The notes under the pieces are model-generated. The model searched no databases. It was not told where the DNA came from and saw only the letters and a list, made by a program, of their open reading frames with translations. The position numbers and the translations under genes are program-made. 51,406 bases of DNA from assembly GCA_902772105.1 (NCBI GenBank), contig CACXZI010000006.1:1-51406 (forward strand), given 5' to 3'. Below are positions 27,848 through 36,640 of the stretch, in pieces (position 1 is the first letter of the stretch; every line of letters starts with the position of its first letter). Source of the DNA: Oscillospiraceae bacterium (GTDB lineage Bacteria > Bacillota > Clostridia > Oscillospirales > Ruminococcaceae).

Positions 27848-28072
27848 AATTTATTTAAACAAAGCTATTTTTATTAAATAAACATAAACACTAAACCATA
27901 CAAAAAATCATCATATCTAAAATCTTTCTACTAAATAAAATCTATCAATTTTTCAAAATAATTAGCTTTTCTATAACATTTTTCATATATATTTCTAGTT
28001 TAGTTTATATTGCTATTAATCAAAAAGAATAATTATAGATACACTATAAAAATATATTTTAATTTTTTAATA
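27848..28072 (+). repeat. Direct repeat copy 2: addA tail plus spacer
   Basis: Second copy of the unit at 27561-27786, starting with the last coding bases of addA, including the stop codon, but without the rest of the gene. It shows that the duplication occurred after addA was in place. Confidence 0.9.
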
Positions 28073-28324
28073 ATATTTTATTTTATTCAAAAATTTATCA
28101 CACCGCAATCTTCCTAGGTTAATATTAAAAACTTCTAATTTTAAATAAAAAATGACATATATGATTATTTTTATAAATATTCAATATATAAACCACATTT
28201 TAATCTTATATATTTTTTTAATCTTAGTTTTACACTAAACATAACAATTTTTATTAAATAACTAATTTCTAAATTTTTCATATTATAAAAAAATTCAAAT
28301 TAAAATTAAAAAATACATTATTAA

Positions 28325-28478
28325 AAAAAATCAACCTAATCGCTAATAATCAGCATATTCACAGCTACTAAAATTTTGTCAGCGAGGTTGTTGTTAAAAT
28401 ACCAAAATCATTACACCATTCGTGCGAGTCAAAATTTAACTAAAAAGAAATTTCACTTAAATTTTATTAAAATGATTA
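28325..28478 (-). pseudogene. Degenerate fragment of a 23S rRNA gene
   Basis: Read on the minus strand, this segment matches bacterial 23S rRNA, E. coli region roughly 1930-2060. GTGAAATTTCTT aligns with GCGAAATTCCTT. GACTCGCACGAATGG, then GTAATGATT, match the nearly invariant GCACGAATGGcGTAATGAT stretch. About forty bases, beginning TAGTAGCTGTGAATATGC, align gaplessly with the TAGTACCTGTGAAGATGC region up to the GACGGA that precedes AAAGACCCC. The differences are mostly C to T and G to A, and invariant bases are lost. Sequence on both sides fades into A/T. It is a relic of a lost rrn operon, or of an rRNA insertion, not a working gene. Confidence 0.85.
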
Positions 28479-28827
28479 TTTAACACTTAATTTAAATAAT
28501 AAATTTCAAAAAATAAAAATCATAAATCATTAACAATAAAAACATCAATAAACATAATATTTAAAATTATTCATATACTTCCCTATAATATTCAACTAAA
28601 ACTTAAAAAACTTAACTTGCTAAATTTAAATAAAAATTAATAAAAATTTAAAGTATTAAATATCTAACAAAAAAATTTTCTTAATAATTTTTTATTTTAT
28701 TTTTTAAAACCTTAAAATTATTTAATCTGATTATTATATATTTTAAAAGTTAAAAAATAATTAAAATATTTATATACTATTAAAATCAAATAATATTTAA
28801 TATATATCATAAATTAAAACAAAACAA

Positions 28828-28860
28828 AAAAGAGACACCTACCAAAAAGTGCCCCTCTTA
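28828..28860 (-). terminator. Terminator after rpsR
   Basis: On the minus strand AAGAGGGGCAC pairs with GTGTCTCTT through a stem with a 2-base bulge, followed by TTTTTTGTTTTG. It lies 15 bases after the rpsR stop. Confidence 0.7.
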
Positions 28861-28874
28861 TTATTAAATTTAAA

Positions 28875-29105
28875 CTAATCACTAACATATGGCATCATAG
28901 CCAAATGCCTCGCTCTTTTTATTGCAGTGGTTAAACGTCTTTGATGTTTTGAACATACCCCAGTCATCCTTCTTGGAACAATTTTAGCACGTTCACTAAC
29001 ATATTTTTTTAACTTGTTAACGTCTTTATAATCTATATTTTCCACCTTTTCAACACAAAAACTACAAACTCTTTTGCGCCCTCTTCTTGGTCTTTCTCCT
29101 TGCAC
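28875..29105 (-). CDS. rpsR: Ribosomal protein S18
   Basis: A 76-residue 30S protein that pairs with S6. It has CSFC near the N-terminus and a later Cys in [25 protein letters not shown], consistent with a zinc-binding S18 form. The start is a GTG at 29105 with GGAGGG 8 bases upstream. It is the last gene of the rpsF-ssb-rpsR operon. Confidence 0.96.
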   Translation of the reverse strand: MQGERPRRGRKRVCSFCVEKVENIDYKDVNKLKKYVSERAKIVPRRMTGVCSKHQRRLTTAIKRARHLAMMPYVSD

Positions 29106-29141
29106 AACAAAATCCCTCCAATTTACTTTTTAAAACATTCA

Positions 29142-29603
29142 TTAAAATGGCATATCTTCGTCATCTGCAGATAATTCTTCAAAACCTTCAATTCCTTCAA
29201 CATCTCCAACAGAAAAACTATCGCCACTAACCGAAAAATTTTGCTCTGAAACTCCATTTCTAGCTCTAACTGCTCCATTTTCTGCTTTGCTTCCACAAAA
29301 ACTAACGTTTTCAACAACTAATTCTAAAACACTTCTATTGTTTCCATTTTTGTCTACATAATTTCTAGATTGTAAACTTCCATCAACAGCAATCATCTGC
29401 CCTTTAACAAAATATTTGCTAACAAACTCTGCTGTGTGTCTCCATGCTACACAATGTATAAAATTCGTTTGCCTTTCACCATTTTGATTTGTAAATCTAC
29501 TATCTACTGCAACTGTAAAAGACAAAACGGAAACTCCTCCTTGCGTTTGTCTAAGTTCTGGATTTGCAGTAACACGTCCCATAATAATTGCTCGATTTAA
29601 CAT
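29142..29603 (-). CDS. ssb: Single-stranded DNA-binding protein
   Basis: Binds single-stranded DNA during replication and repair. The OB-fold starts MLNRAIIMGRVTANPELR and includes NFIHCVAWRHTAEFVSKYF and DGSLQSRNYVDKNG. The flexible linker ends in the acidic tip DDEDMPF, which recruits partner proteins. Length 153 is typical. The ribosome binding site is AGGAGA. It lies between rpsF and rpsR. Confidence 0.97.
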   Translation of the reverse strand: MLNRAIIMGRVTANPELRQTQGGVSVLSFTVAVDSRFTNQNGERQTNFIHCVAWRHTAEFVSKYFVKGQMIAVDGSLQSRNYVDKNGNNRSVLELVVENVSFCGSKAENGAVRARNGVSEQNFSVSGDSFSVGDVEGIEGFEELSADDEDMPF

Positions 29604-29636
29604 AACTATCTCCTACCTTTTAACATATTTATTTTT

Positions 29637-29933
29637 TTAACTTTCTTTCGAAACTATTAATGTCCTAATAACTCCATCAGTTATTCCATAAATTCTATCT
29701 AATTCTGCTGAAAAATTCGGTTCACTTTTATAATTAAAAAGAACATAATACCCCTCTTTTTCATAATTAATTGGGTATGATAACTCTTTCTTACCCCATT
29801 CATCAACACTTTCTAGATCTGCTTCTTTGGAAATTAAACTTTTAAATTTTTCAATTATTTCTTTAATTTTTTCCTCTCCAATTTTAACACTAATAATTAT
29901 TATGCTTTCATAACTTCGTTTTCCTTTTACCAT
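29637..29933 (-). CDS. rpsF: Ribosomal protein S6
   Basis: A 98-residue 30S protein. SYESIIIISVKIGEEKIKEIIEKF and WGKKELSYPINYEKEGYYVLFNYK are the family core, including the KKLAYPI-like block. The only clear ribosome binding site (GGGAGG) is about 15 bases before the ATG, further than usual, and could mean special translational control by the S6:S18 complex, which is inference. It opens the rpsF-ssb-rpsR operon. Confidence 0.95.
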   Translation of the reverse strand: MVKGKRSYESIIIISVKIGEEKIKEIIEKFKSLISKEADLESVDEWGKKELSYPINYEKEGYYVLFNYKSEPNFSAELDRIYGITDGVIRTLIVSKES

Positions 29934-29977
29934 ATCTTTTAATTTTCGCCTCCCATAAAATTTTAAACATAAAAAAT

Positions 29978-29996
29978 GAAAAGCAAATGCTTTTTC
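29978..29996 (-). promoter_or_regulatory. Leader hairpin upstream of rpsF
   Basis: On the minus strand GAAAAAGC and GCTTTTC pair around an ATTT loop, followed by ATTTTTTA. It lies inside the leader between the promoter at 30016-30044 and the rpsF start. It could be a weak attenuator. The known S6:S18-binding leader motif was not clearly recognised. Confidence 0.35.
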
Positions 29997-30015
29997 AAAT
30001 ATCTTTCCTCAAACT

Positions 30016-30044
30016 ATAATACAAAACTTTATAATATTTGTCAA
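30016..30044 (-). promoter_or_regulatory. Sigma-A type promoter for rpsF-ssb-rpsR
   Basis: On the minus strand a perfect TTGACA (-35) and TATTAT (-10, 5 of 6) are separated by 17 bases. The leader is about 75 bases. It is the strongest promoter match in the window, fitting a ribosomal protein operon. Confidence 0.8.
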
Positions 30045-30085
30045 GAAAATATAAATTTAAATTTAATATTTTATAATTTTTTATA

Positions 30086-31420
30086 TTAATTAACTTTTTC
30101 TTTAAGAGAAGAATCTTCTAAACTCATATTTATTTCATTATCTTTTCCTTCAACAATTTCCTTTGTTATTTCAACAGATTTAACATCTGTTTTTGAAGGA
30201 AGTTCATACATCAAATCCAAAAGAGTGTCTTCAATAATTCTTCTCAACCCACGCGCTCCAGTTTTTGTTTTTAATGCCTTTTTTGCAACCGACCTAACAG
30301 CTTCTTTTGTGAAAGATAAATCTACATTATCGTAAGAAAATAGCTCTTTATATTGTTTTATTAAAGCATTTTTAGGTTCCGTTAAAATTTTAACCAATGC
30401 ATCTTCATCTAATGGAGAAAGAGAAGTTATTATTGGAATTCTTCCAACCAACTCTGGAATAATTCCAAATTTAACAAGATCATGAGGTTCAACTTTTTCT
30501 AAAGCTTTCTTTTTGAATTCATCATTTTTAACCTGTATATCACCCAAAAACCCTAACGAAGAATTCCAAATTCTTTTTTCAATTAATTTTTCAAGTCCTT
30601 CAAAAGCACCTCCACAAATAAACAATATATTTTTAGTATCAACCTGTATAAATTCCTGATTTGGATGCTTTCTTCCTCCTTGAGGTGGAACATTTGAAAC
30701 CGTTCCTTCTATTATTTTTAAAAGAGCCTGTTGAACCCCTTCTCCACTAACATCCCTAGTTATAGAAACATTTTCAGATTTTCTAGTTATTTTATCTATT
30801 TCATCAATATAAATTATTCCTCTTTGTGCAACTTCAACATCATAATCAGCAGCTTGAAGTAATCTTAAAATAACATTTTCAACATCTTCCCCCACATACC
30901 CAGCTTCTGTTAATGTTGTTGCATCAGCAATAGCAAAAGGAACATCTAATATCTTTGCTAAAGTTTGCGCCAAACAAGTTTTTCCAACCCCAGTTGGCCC
31001 CAAAAGCAAAACATTACTTTTTTGTATTTCAACATCACTATCACTTTTCGAAAAAATTCTTTTATAATGATTATAAACAGCAACAGATAAAACAATCTTT
31101 GCTTTGTCTTGCCCTATAACATACTGATCTAAAATTTCTTTTATTTTCTTTGGCTTTAAAAAATCACTATTAATTCCATCCTTTAAAAATTCTTTATCTT
31201 TTTTCTTTGGCGTCTCTTCAAACTCAGAAAACCTAACACTAAAATCTGAAATTTTTCTACTGCTATTTGGAAACAAACCATCTTCCACCAACATTTTATA
31301 ACACAATAAAACGCACTCATTACAAATATAAGCACTATCCCCAAAAAGTAACCTATCAACTTTATATTCTGGTTTGCCACAAAAACTACACCTTAACAAA
31401 CCTTTAGAATCTGTAGACAT
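30086..31420 (-). CDS. clpX: ATP-dependent Clp protease ATP-binding subunit ClpX
   Basis: AAA+ unfoldase that feeds substrates to ClpP. The N-terminal zinc domain has CSFCGKP and CNECVLLC (about 11-40). Walker A is GPTGVGKT, Walker B is [10 protein letters not shown], and [20 protein letters not shown] is the conserved pore segment. SSLGFLGDI holds an LGF tripeptide at the ClpP-docking loop position. Length 444 is normal. The ribosome binding site GGAGG is only 3 bases before the ATG. It follows clpP by 18 bases in the tig-clpP-clpX operon. Confidence 0.97.
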   Translation of the reverse strand: MSTDSKGLLRCSFCGKPEYKVDRLLFGDSAYICNECVLLCYKMLVEDGLFPNSSRKISDFSVRFSEFEETPKKKDKEFLKDGINSDFLKPKKIKEILDQYVIGQDKAKIVLSVAVYNHYKRIFSKSDSDVEIQKSNVLLLGPTGVGKTCLAQTLAKILDVPFAIADATTLTEAGYVGEDVENVILRLLQAADYDVEVAQRGIIYIDEIDKITRKSENVSITRDVSGEGVQQALLKIIEGTVSNVPPQGGRKHPNQEFIQVDTKNILFICGGAFEGLEKLIEKRIWNSSLGFLGDIQVKNDEFKKKALEKVEPHDLVKFGIIPELVGRIPIITSLSPLDEDALVKILTEPKNALIKQYKELFSYDNVDLSFTKEAVRSVAKKALKTKTGARGLRRIIEDTLLDLMYELPSKTDVKSVEITKEIVEGKDNEINMSLEDSSLKEKVN

Positions 31421-31438
31421 CTTCTTCCTCCATATTTC

Positions 31439-32020
31439 CTACCTTTGATTTATAACTTTATCTATTAATCCATAATCTAAAGCTTCTTGTGCAGTCATAA
31501 AATTATCTCTTTCTGTATCTCTTTGAATAACTTCAAGAGGCTGCCCTGTTGCTTTAGACAACATATTATTTAACCTATTTTTTAAATTCATTATCCAATC
31601 TGAATGTATTTTAATATCTGTTGCTTGACCCTTAAATCCACCAAGAGGTTGATGAATCATGACAGTACTATTTGGTAAAGCTATCCTTTTTCCTTTTTTT
31701 CCAGCACTTAAAAGAAAAGCACCCATAGAAGCCGCCATACCAATACAAATAGTTGATACATCACATTTAATGTAATTCATAGTGTCATAAATAGCAAATC
31801 CAGAAGTTATAGATCCACCAGGACTATTTATATAAAGTTGTATATCTTTTTCAGGATCTCTTGCTTCTAAAAACAAAAGCTGAGACACAACCAAACTAGC
31901 AGTAACATCATTAACTTCGTCAGACAACATAACAATCCTATCATTTAAAAGCCTTGAGAATATATCATAAGCACGTTCTCCACGCCCTGTGGGTTCAATA
32001 ACTGTAGGTACTAAAGCCAT
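31439..32020 (-). CDS. clpP: ATP-dependent Clp protease proteolytic subunit
   Basis: Serine protease forming the tetradecameric ClpP barrel. The catalytic Ser is in [14 protein letters not shown], the His in MIHQPLGG, and the Asp in the RDTERDNFM region. The YINSPGGSI block lines the active site. Length 193 is the normal mature-type size, with little propeptide. The ribosome binding site is GGAGG, 8 bases upstream. It lies between tig and clpX. Confidence 0.98.
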   Translation of the reverse strand: MALVPTVIEPTGRGERAYDIFSRLLNDRIVMLSDEVNDVTASLVVSQLLFLEARDPEKDIQLYINSPGGSITSGFAIYDTMNYIKCDVSTICIGMAASMGAFLLSAGKKGKRIALPNSTVMIHQPLGGFKGQATDIKIHSDWIMNLKNRLNNMLSKATGQPLEVIQRDTERDNFMTAQEALDYGLIDKVINQR

Positions 32021-32047
32021 ATTAAAACCTCCAAAATTTTAATTTAA

Positions 32048-33349
32048 TTAATCTTTCAAAACTTCTTCTTTTATTTTAGCATTATCCTTAACAAATTCAA
32101 CAACCTTTTTGTTAACAATATCCCTCCTTAAACCTTCTACAAAATAAAATTTTTTAATATCCTCAACCTTCATACTGTAGTGTTGTGCAATATGTTTTAA
32201 TTCCTTGTCTATTTCTTCATCTTTTGCTACAATTTTTTCTTTCTCTGCAATTTTTTCTAATGCTAAATTTAATTTAACCTGAAAAACAGATCTTTCCATC
32301 ATATCGTTTTTAAAAACTTCCTCATTGGTTCCTGTAACTGCAAAATATTGATGTTCATTGTTAAAACCTTGAGTTCCTATATTTTTTTTAAATTCTTCAA
32401 ACATATCTCTAAATTTGTTTTCGAACATAATTTGTGGAATATCTCCTTCAACATTATTAACAATATTTTCTAAAATAACGTTTTCAAGTTGATTTTTTGC
32501 ATTTTCCTCATTTGCTTTTTCCATTTTGTTTTTTATATCTGCTCTCAATTCTTTTAAAGTTTTAAATTCACTAACATCTTTTGCAAACTCATCATTTTCT
32601 TCCGGCACCAAAATATTTTTGATTGCTTTTAATTTACATTTAAATAAAGCATCCTTTCCTCTTAATTCATTTGAATGATAATTTTTAGGAAATGTTACAT
32701 TAACATCAAATTCCTCTCCAACTTTATGCCCCTCAATCTGCTTTTCAAATCCTTCAATAAATTGTTTAGAACCCAGCTTTAAATTATAGTCTTTTGCACT
32801 TCCACCTCTAAAAGATATTCCATCAACAAACCCAGTAAAATCAATAACAACTACATCGTCCATCTTAGCTGCTCTTTTTTCTTCAACCAAAACAATCCTT
32901 CCTGCACGTTCTCTTAACATTTGTATTTGGTTATCAATATCCTTTTCTTCAACCTTTCTTATTTGTTTAGTAACTTCATATCCTTTATAATTTTTAACTT
33001 CAATTTTTGGTTTTAGTGTGCAATTAACACTAAAATCTAAACCATCTTCGCCACAACTAATAATGTTAAATTCATCCACGAAAACAACATCCAGCTTAGC
33101 TTCTTTAATTGCTTCATCTAAAGCACTTCCATAAACAAAATTTATTGCATCATCATAAAAAATCTCTTTCCCATAAATTTTTTCTACAACCTTTCTTGGT
33201 GCTTTTCCAATTCTAAACCCTGGAACTCTAATTTTTTTAACTTCTTTTCTGTATGCTTTTTCACAAGCATCATCAAAAACTTCCTTATCAACATGAATCT
33301 CAAGCTTATTTAAATTAACACCTAAACTTTCATTTTTTTTTAAACTCAT
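32048..33349 (-). CDS. tig: Trigger factor
   Basis: Ribosome-bound chaperone and peptidyl-prolyl isomerase. The ribosome-binding signature is VPGFRIGKAPRK in the N-domain. The FKBP-type domain follows (DVVVIDFTGFVDG, GEEFDVNVTFPKNY). The remainder is the helical C-domain. The open frame runs 15 codons further up, but the ATG at 33349 has GGAGG 8 bases upstream and gives 433 residues, the family length. It is first in tig-clpP-clpX. Confidence 0.97.
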   Translation of the reverse strand: MSLKKNESLGVNLNKLEIHVDKEVFDDACEKAYRKEVKKIRVPGFRIGKAPRKVVEKIYGKEIFYDDAINFVYGSALDEAIKEAKLDVVFVDEFNIISCGEDGLDFSVNCTLKPKIEVKNYKGYEVTKQIRKVEEKDIDNQIQMLRERAGRIVLVEEKRAAKMDDVVVIDFTGFVDGISFRGGSAKDYNLKLGSKQFIEGFEKQIEGHKVGEEFDVNVTFPKNYHSNELRGKDALFKCKLKAIKNILVPEENDEFAKDVSEFKTLKELRADIKNKMEKANEENAKNQLENVILENIVNNVEGDIPQIMFENKFRDMFEEFKKNIGTQGFNNEHQYFAVTGTNEEVFKNDMMERSVFQVKLNLALEKIAEKEKIVAKDEEIDKELKHIAQHYSMKVEDIKKFYFVEGLRRDIVNKKVVEFVKDNAKIKEEVLKD

Positions 33350-33382
33350 ATTTTTAACCTCCATTTTTTTCAAACAGTGTTT

Positions 33383-33391
33383 ATTATAACA
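33383..33391 (-). promoter_or_regulatory. Candidate extended -10 promoter for tig
   Basis: On the minus strand TGTTATAAT is an extended -10 element (TGn before a perfect TATAAT). The leader would be about 27 bases. No good -35 box is visible. Confidence 0.45.
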
Positions 33392-33430
33392 CAAAAATTA
33401 TAAATATTAAACAAATTTAAATAAAAATAT

Positions 33431-34108
33431 TTATAAAATTTTAAATAATTTAAATTCTAAAAAATCACTAGATATAAATCCATATTTAATTCCTTCAATT
33501 TTCCCTTTAATTGCATATTCACAAGCTTTGCCATGAAGATGACCATAATATACATTCTCAACCTTTTTTTCATGTAAAACTTCTAAAATTTCTTCAGCTT
33601 TGCCACTACAAAAAATAGGTGGATAGTGCAGAAAAACAATTGGTTTATTTTTAGCACTATCTAAAGAAAGCTTTAGTCGTATTGCTTCTCTTTTTAAAAT
33701 TTTGCTATCGCTTTCTTCTGATGGCATATTAACCCAACCTCTCGTTCCACAAATAGAATATGCCCCATATTCATAAGAATTATTATGTAAAAATCTTAAA
33801 CTAGAAAAATTATTCTCTAAAAAAAATTTATCCATCTTACTTTTAGTATCAAAATAATAATCATGATTTCCTTTTAATAAAATTTTCTGCCCCGGCAAAT
33901 CATTTAAAAATTTAAAATCTAAGTAAGATTCTTTTAAATTCATTCCCCAAGAAATATCTCCAGCAACAACAACAAAATCGTCTTTCCTAACAACATCTCT
34001 CCAATTTTGCTCTAATTTTTCAACATATCCTTCCCAGCCATTGAAAATATCCATAGGCTTTTCAACCCCAAAAGAAAGATGTAAATCAGAAATTGCAAAC
34101 AAACTCAT
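33431..34108 (-). CDS. Metallophosphoesterase
   Basis: A 225-residue calcineurin-like phosphoesterase. The five motifs are visible: SDLHLS, GDISWG, GNHD, the His in LHYPP, and GHLHG. These bind two metals. The substrate cannot be told from sequence; it may be a nucleotide or a small phosphodiester. It lies 20 bases after thrC with its own ribosome binding site (AGAGGT). There is no signal peptide, so it acts in the cytoplasm. Confidence 0.88.
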   Translation of the reverse strand: MSLFAISDLHLSFGVEKPMDIFNGWEGYVEKLEQNWRDVVRKDDFVVVAGDISWGMNLKESYLDFKFLNDLPGQKILLKGNHDYYFDTKSKMDKFFLENNFSSLRFLHNNSYEYGAYSICGTRGWVNMPSEESDSKILKREAIRLKLSLDSAKNKPIVFLHYPPIFCSGKAEEILEVLHEKKVENVYYGHLHGKACEYAIKGKIEGIKYGFISSDFLEFKLFKIL

Positions 34109-34127
34109 ACTAACCTCTATTTTAAAC

Positions 34128-35621
34128 TTATTTTATTTCTAACTCTTTTAATATTGTTTCTTTCATGCAATCTTTTTCAATGCTTTTTTCAAATCTAACC
34201 GGTTTTGAACTCAAATTTTTAAAAAAACTTGGCATTTTAACCTTTGTTTTTTCTGAAAGTTTTTCTAAAGATTCTTCCAAAGAAAAAGAAGAGTTTTCAC
34301 CTAAAGCTTTTAAAACATCCTGTGGAAATTTAAAAGCAAAAGCAGTTGAAACAATTAAAGTTTTAAAATTATTCTTGTTTTCATTTTTATATTTTTTATA
34401 TACATCAAATGCAACAGCTGTATGTGTGTCTAACAAATATGAATATTTATTAAAAACATCACAAATTGTTTTTTTTGTTTCTTCTTCGTCACACCAATTT
34501 GCATAAAAATTTTCTTTTAGCCTTTTAAAACATTCTTCATTTATTTTAAACTTCCCTGTTTCATTAAACTCTTCATATATTTTAATAACTTCCCTATCAT
34601 CCCCACATAAATCAAAAATTAATCTTTCAAGATTACTAGAAACCAAAATATCCATAGAAGGCGACATTGTTTTAAAAAACTCTCTATTTTTATCATAACT
34701 ACCAGTATTAATAAAATCACAAACAACAGAATTTTTATTCGATGCACAAATTAAATCTTCAACAAAAAGTCCCATTTTTTTAGCATAGTAACAAGCTAAA
34801 ATATTTCCAAAATTTCCAGTTGGAACAACAACATTAATTTTTTCTCCGAACTTTATTGAACCATTTTCAACCATTTTACAATATGCATAAAAATAATAAA
34901 CAATCTGCGAAACAAGCCTTGCCCAATTTATTGAATTTGCACTAGAAACAATAATATTATTTCTATCTAAAAGCTCTTTAAATTCATTATCTATTAAAAT
35001 ATTTTTAATTTCAGTTTGTGCATCATCAAAATTTCCATTAACACCGCAAACAAAAACATTTTCTCCTTCTTGCGTTGTCATACTCATTTTTTGTATTTTT
35101 GAAACACCGCTTAAAGGATAGAAAACAAAAACCTTTGTTCCTTTAACATCTTTAAAACCTTCCAAAGCCGCCTTTCCTGTATCTCCTGATGTTGCTGTTA
35201 AAATTAAAACTTCTTTTCCTTTTTTTTCTTTTTCAACAGCTTTAACCAAAATATGTGGCAAAAGTTGCAAAGCCATATCTTTAAAAGCAAATGTTTTTCC
35301 ATGCCACAACTCCAAAACCGAAACATCTTCATCTAATTTGAAAACTTCAGCTATTTTTGAATCTGATGAAAATCTCTCAATTGAATAAACTTTTTTTAAA
35401 CATTCTTTTAAAAAATCCTCATCAAAATCTGTTAAAAATCTTTTTAAAATTGAAAATGCAACTTCATAATATTCTAACGAAACCATATTTTCAATTTCTT
35501 TTTCAGAAACAAAAGGAAATTCACTGCAAATATATAGCCCGCCATCCTTTGCAATTCCATTAGCTATAACATATGAAGAATTAAAAAACTCATCTTTATT
35601 TCTACTACTAAAATATTTCAT
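34128..35621 (-). CDS. thrC: Threonine synthase
   Basis: PLP enzyme that converts O-phospho-L-homoserine to threonine. The PLP-binding lysine is in HGKTFAFKDMALQLLP. LTATSGDTGKAALEGF and VVPTGNFGNILACYYAKK are family blocks. The frame is open 27 codons further upstream but that part is not family-like; the ATG at 35621 (MKYFSSRN) has AAAGGGG before it and gives 497 residues, as in the long bacterial form. It lies 16 bases after the rnhB-yraN fusion. No other threonine genes are in the window. Confidence 0.95.
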   Translation of the reverse strand: MKYFSSRNKDEFFNSSYVIANGIAKDGGLYICSEFPFVSEKEIENMVSLEYYEVAFSILKRFLTDFDEDFLKECLKKVYSIERFSSDSKIAEVFKLDEDVSVLELWHGKTFAFKDMALQLLPHILVKAVEKEKKGKEVLILTATSGDTGKAALEGFKDVKGTKVFVFYPLSGVSKIQKMSMTTQEGENVFVCGVNGNFDDAQTEIKNILIDNEFKELLDRNNIIVSSANSINWARLVSQIVYYFYAYCKMVENGSIKFGEKINVVVPTGNFGNILACYYAKKMGLFVEDLICASNKNSVVCDFINTGSYDKNREFFKTMSPSMDILVSSNLERLIFDLCGDDREVIKIYEEFNETGKFKINEECFKRLKENFYANWCDEEETKKTICDVFNKYSYLLDTHTAVAFDVYKKYKNENKNNFKTLIVSTAFAFKFPQDVLKALGENSSFSLEESLEKLSEKTKVKMPSFFKNLSSKPVRFEKSIEKDCMKETILKELEIK

Positions 35622-35637
35622 AAATAAACCCCTTTTT

Positions 35638-36624
35638 TCAACAATCTTTAAACAATTCATATTCATCAGCCATAATAAAAGCATCATCAATAAAGTTAAC
35701 AAAAAATTCTTCTTTATCTCTTAAAACTTCCATAACAACAAACTTTGGTTGAAAATTATTAGGATGTTTTAAATTAAAAGAAATTGCTGTTTTTATTATT
35801 TTTTTTCTTTTTTTTAAATCAACAGCTTCACAAGGGCTAACAAAACTATTTTTTTGCCTTAACTTAACTTCAACAAAATATATTAAATCATCCTTAGTTG
35901 CAATTAAATCTATCTCTCCATAAGGCGATTTATAGTTTCTGCATAAAACCAAAAAGCCGTTATTAATAAGCCAAGAATAACAAATTTTTTCTCCTATTTT
36001 TCCAGATATATTCTGAATTTTTAATTTTTTTTCTTTTAAATTTTTCAAAAAAGTTTTTCTGTGTTCAGGAGTTATTCCATATTTTATTATGCTTTCATAA
36101 TGCTGCTTTGTTCCATAACCTTTGTTTTTTTTAAAAAAATACCCATCATATTTTAAATCTAAATCTTCCATAATTTTGTCTCTTTCAACCTTTGCAATAA
36201 TAGAAGCAGCAGCAATAGATGCACTTTTTTGATCTCCTTTAACAAAACATCTTGTGTTTAAATTTAAGTCTGGCGCCTTATTTCCATCAATTAAAACAAT
36301 ATCTGGCTTTAATTTAAGCCCCAAAACCGCTTCTTTCATAGCAAGCATAGTAGCATTTAAAATATTTATTTCATCAATTTTTTTAGCGCTAACAACAAAA
36401 GTTTTATATTCTTTAGCAGCATTAACAACCCTTTCATAAAGCTCTTTTCTTTTTTTTTCACTAAATTTTTTGCTATCATTAACATCAGGAATGATATTTT
36501 TTGCATCTTCTTTTAAAATAACAGCACAAGCAACAACAGGCCCTGCTAATGGGCCTCTTCCTGCTTCATCAACTCCACAAACCAAATTCTGTTTAAAATT
36601 TCTATCAAAATCAAAAAGCTCCAC
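35638..36624 (-). CDS. RNase HII fused to a YraN (UPF0102) nuclease-like domain
   Basis: The N-terminal part (about 1-195) is RNase HII, which removes ribonucleotides from DNA. Its four acidic residues are visible in VDEAGRGPLAGP (Asp and Glu), LIDGNK and KVERDK; EHRKTF closes the domain. Residues about 203-310 are a YraN/UPF0102 domain: KIGEKICYSWLINNGF, then GEIDLIA and FVEVKLRQ, a PD-D/ExK-type nuclease core (Asp, Glu, Lys in place). In many Firmicutes ylqF, rnhB and yraN are neighbours, so this could be a simple gene fusion. I see no internal stop or frameshift. The ribosome binding site is AAGGAG. Confidence 0.92.
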   Translation of the reverse strand: MELFDFDRNFKQNLVCGVDEAGRGPLAGPVVACAVILKEDAKNIIPDVNDSKKFSEKKRKELYERVVNAAKEYKTFVVSAKKIDEINILNATMLAMKEAVLGLKLKPDIVLIDGNKAPDLNLNTRCFVKGDQKSASIAAASIIAKVERDKIMEDLDLKYDGYFFKKNKGYGTKQHYESIIKYGITPEHRKTFLKNLKEKKLKIQNISGKIGEKICYSWLINNGFLVLCRNYKSPYGEIDLIATKDDLIYFVEVKLRQKNSFVSPCEAVDLKKRKKIIKTAISFNLKHPNNFQPKFVVMEVLRDKEEFFVNFIDDAFIMADEYELFKDC

Positions 36625-36640
36625 AAACTTCTCCTTAAAA

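Larger units (their letters stand above)
27595..28874. other. Long decayed spacer between addA and rpsR
   Basis: This 1280-base stretch has no convincing gene. It contains the two 225-base repeats, a small GC-rich island at 28101-28120 that I could not place, the 23S rRNA remnant at 28325-28478 and the rpsR terminator at 28828-28860. The rest is nearly pure A/T. It looks like a former gene region in advanced decay. Confidence 0.75.

Noticed and set aside
28332..28390. Stem-loop (CAACCT...CGCT pairing with AGCGAGGTTG) as a candidate new small RNA
   Set aside because: The whole segment aligns on the other strand with 23S rRNA, so the pairing is better explained as a leftover of, or chance within, the rRNA remnant.
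29123..29317. 64-residue minus-strand frame within ssb
   Set aside because: It overlaps ssb in another frame and includes no known motif; ssb is certain.
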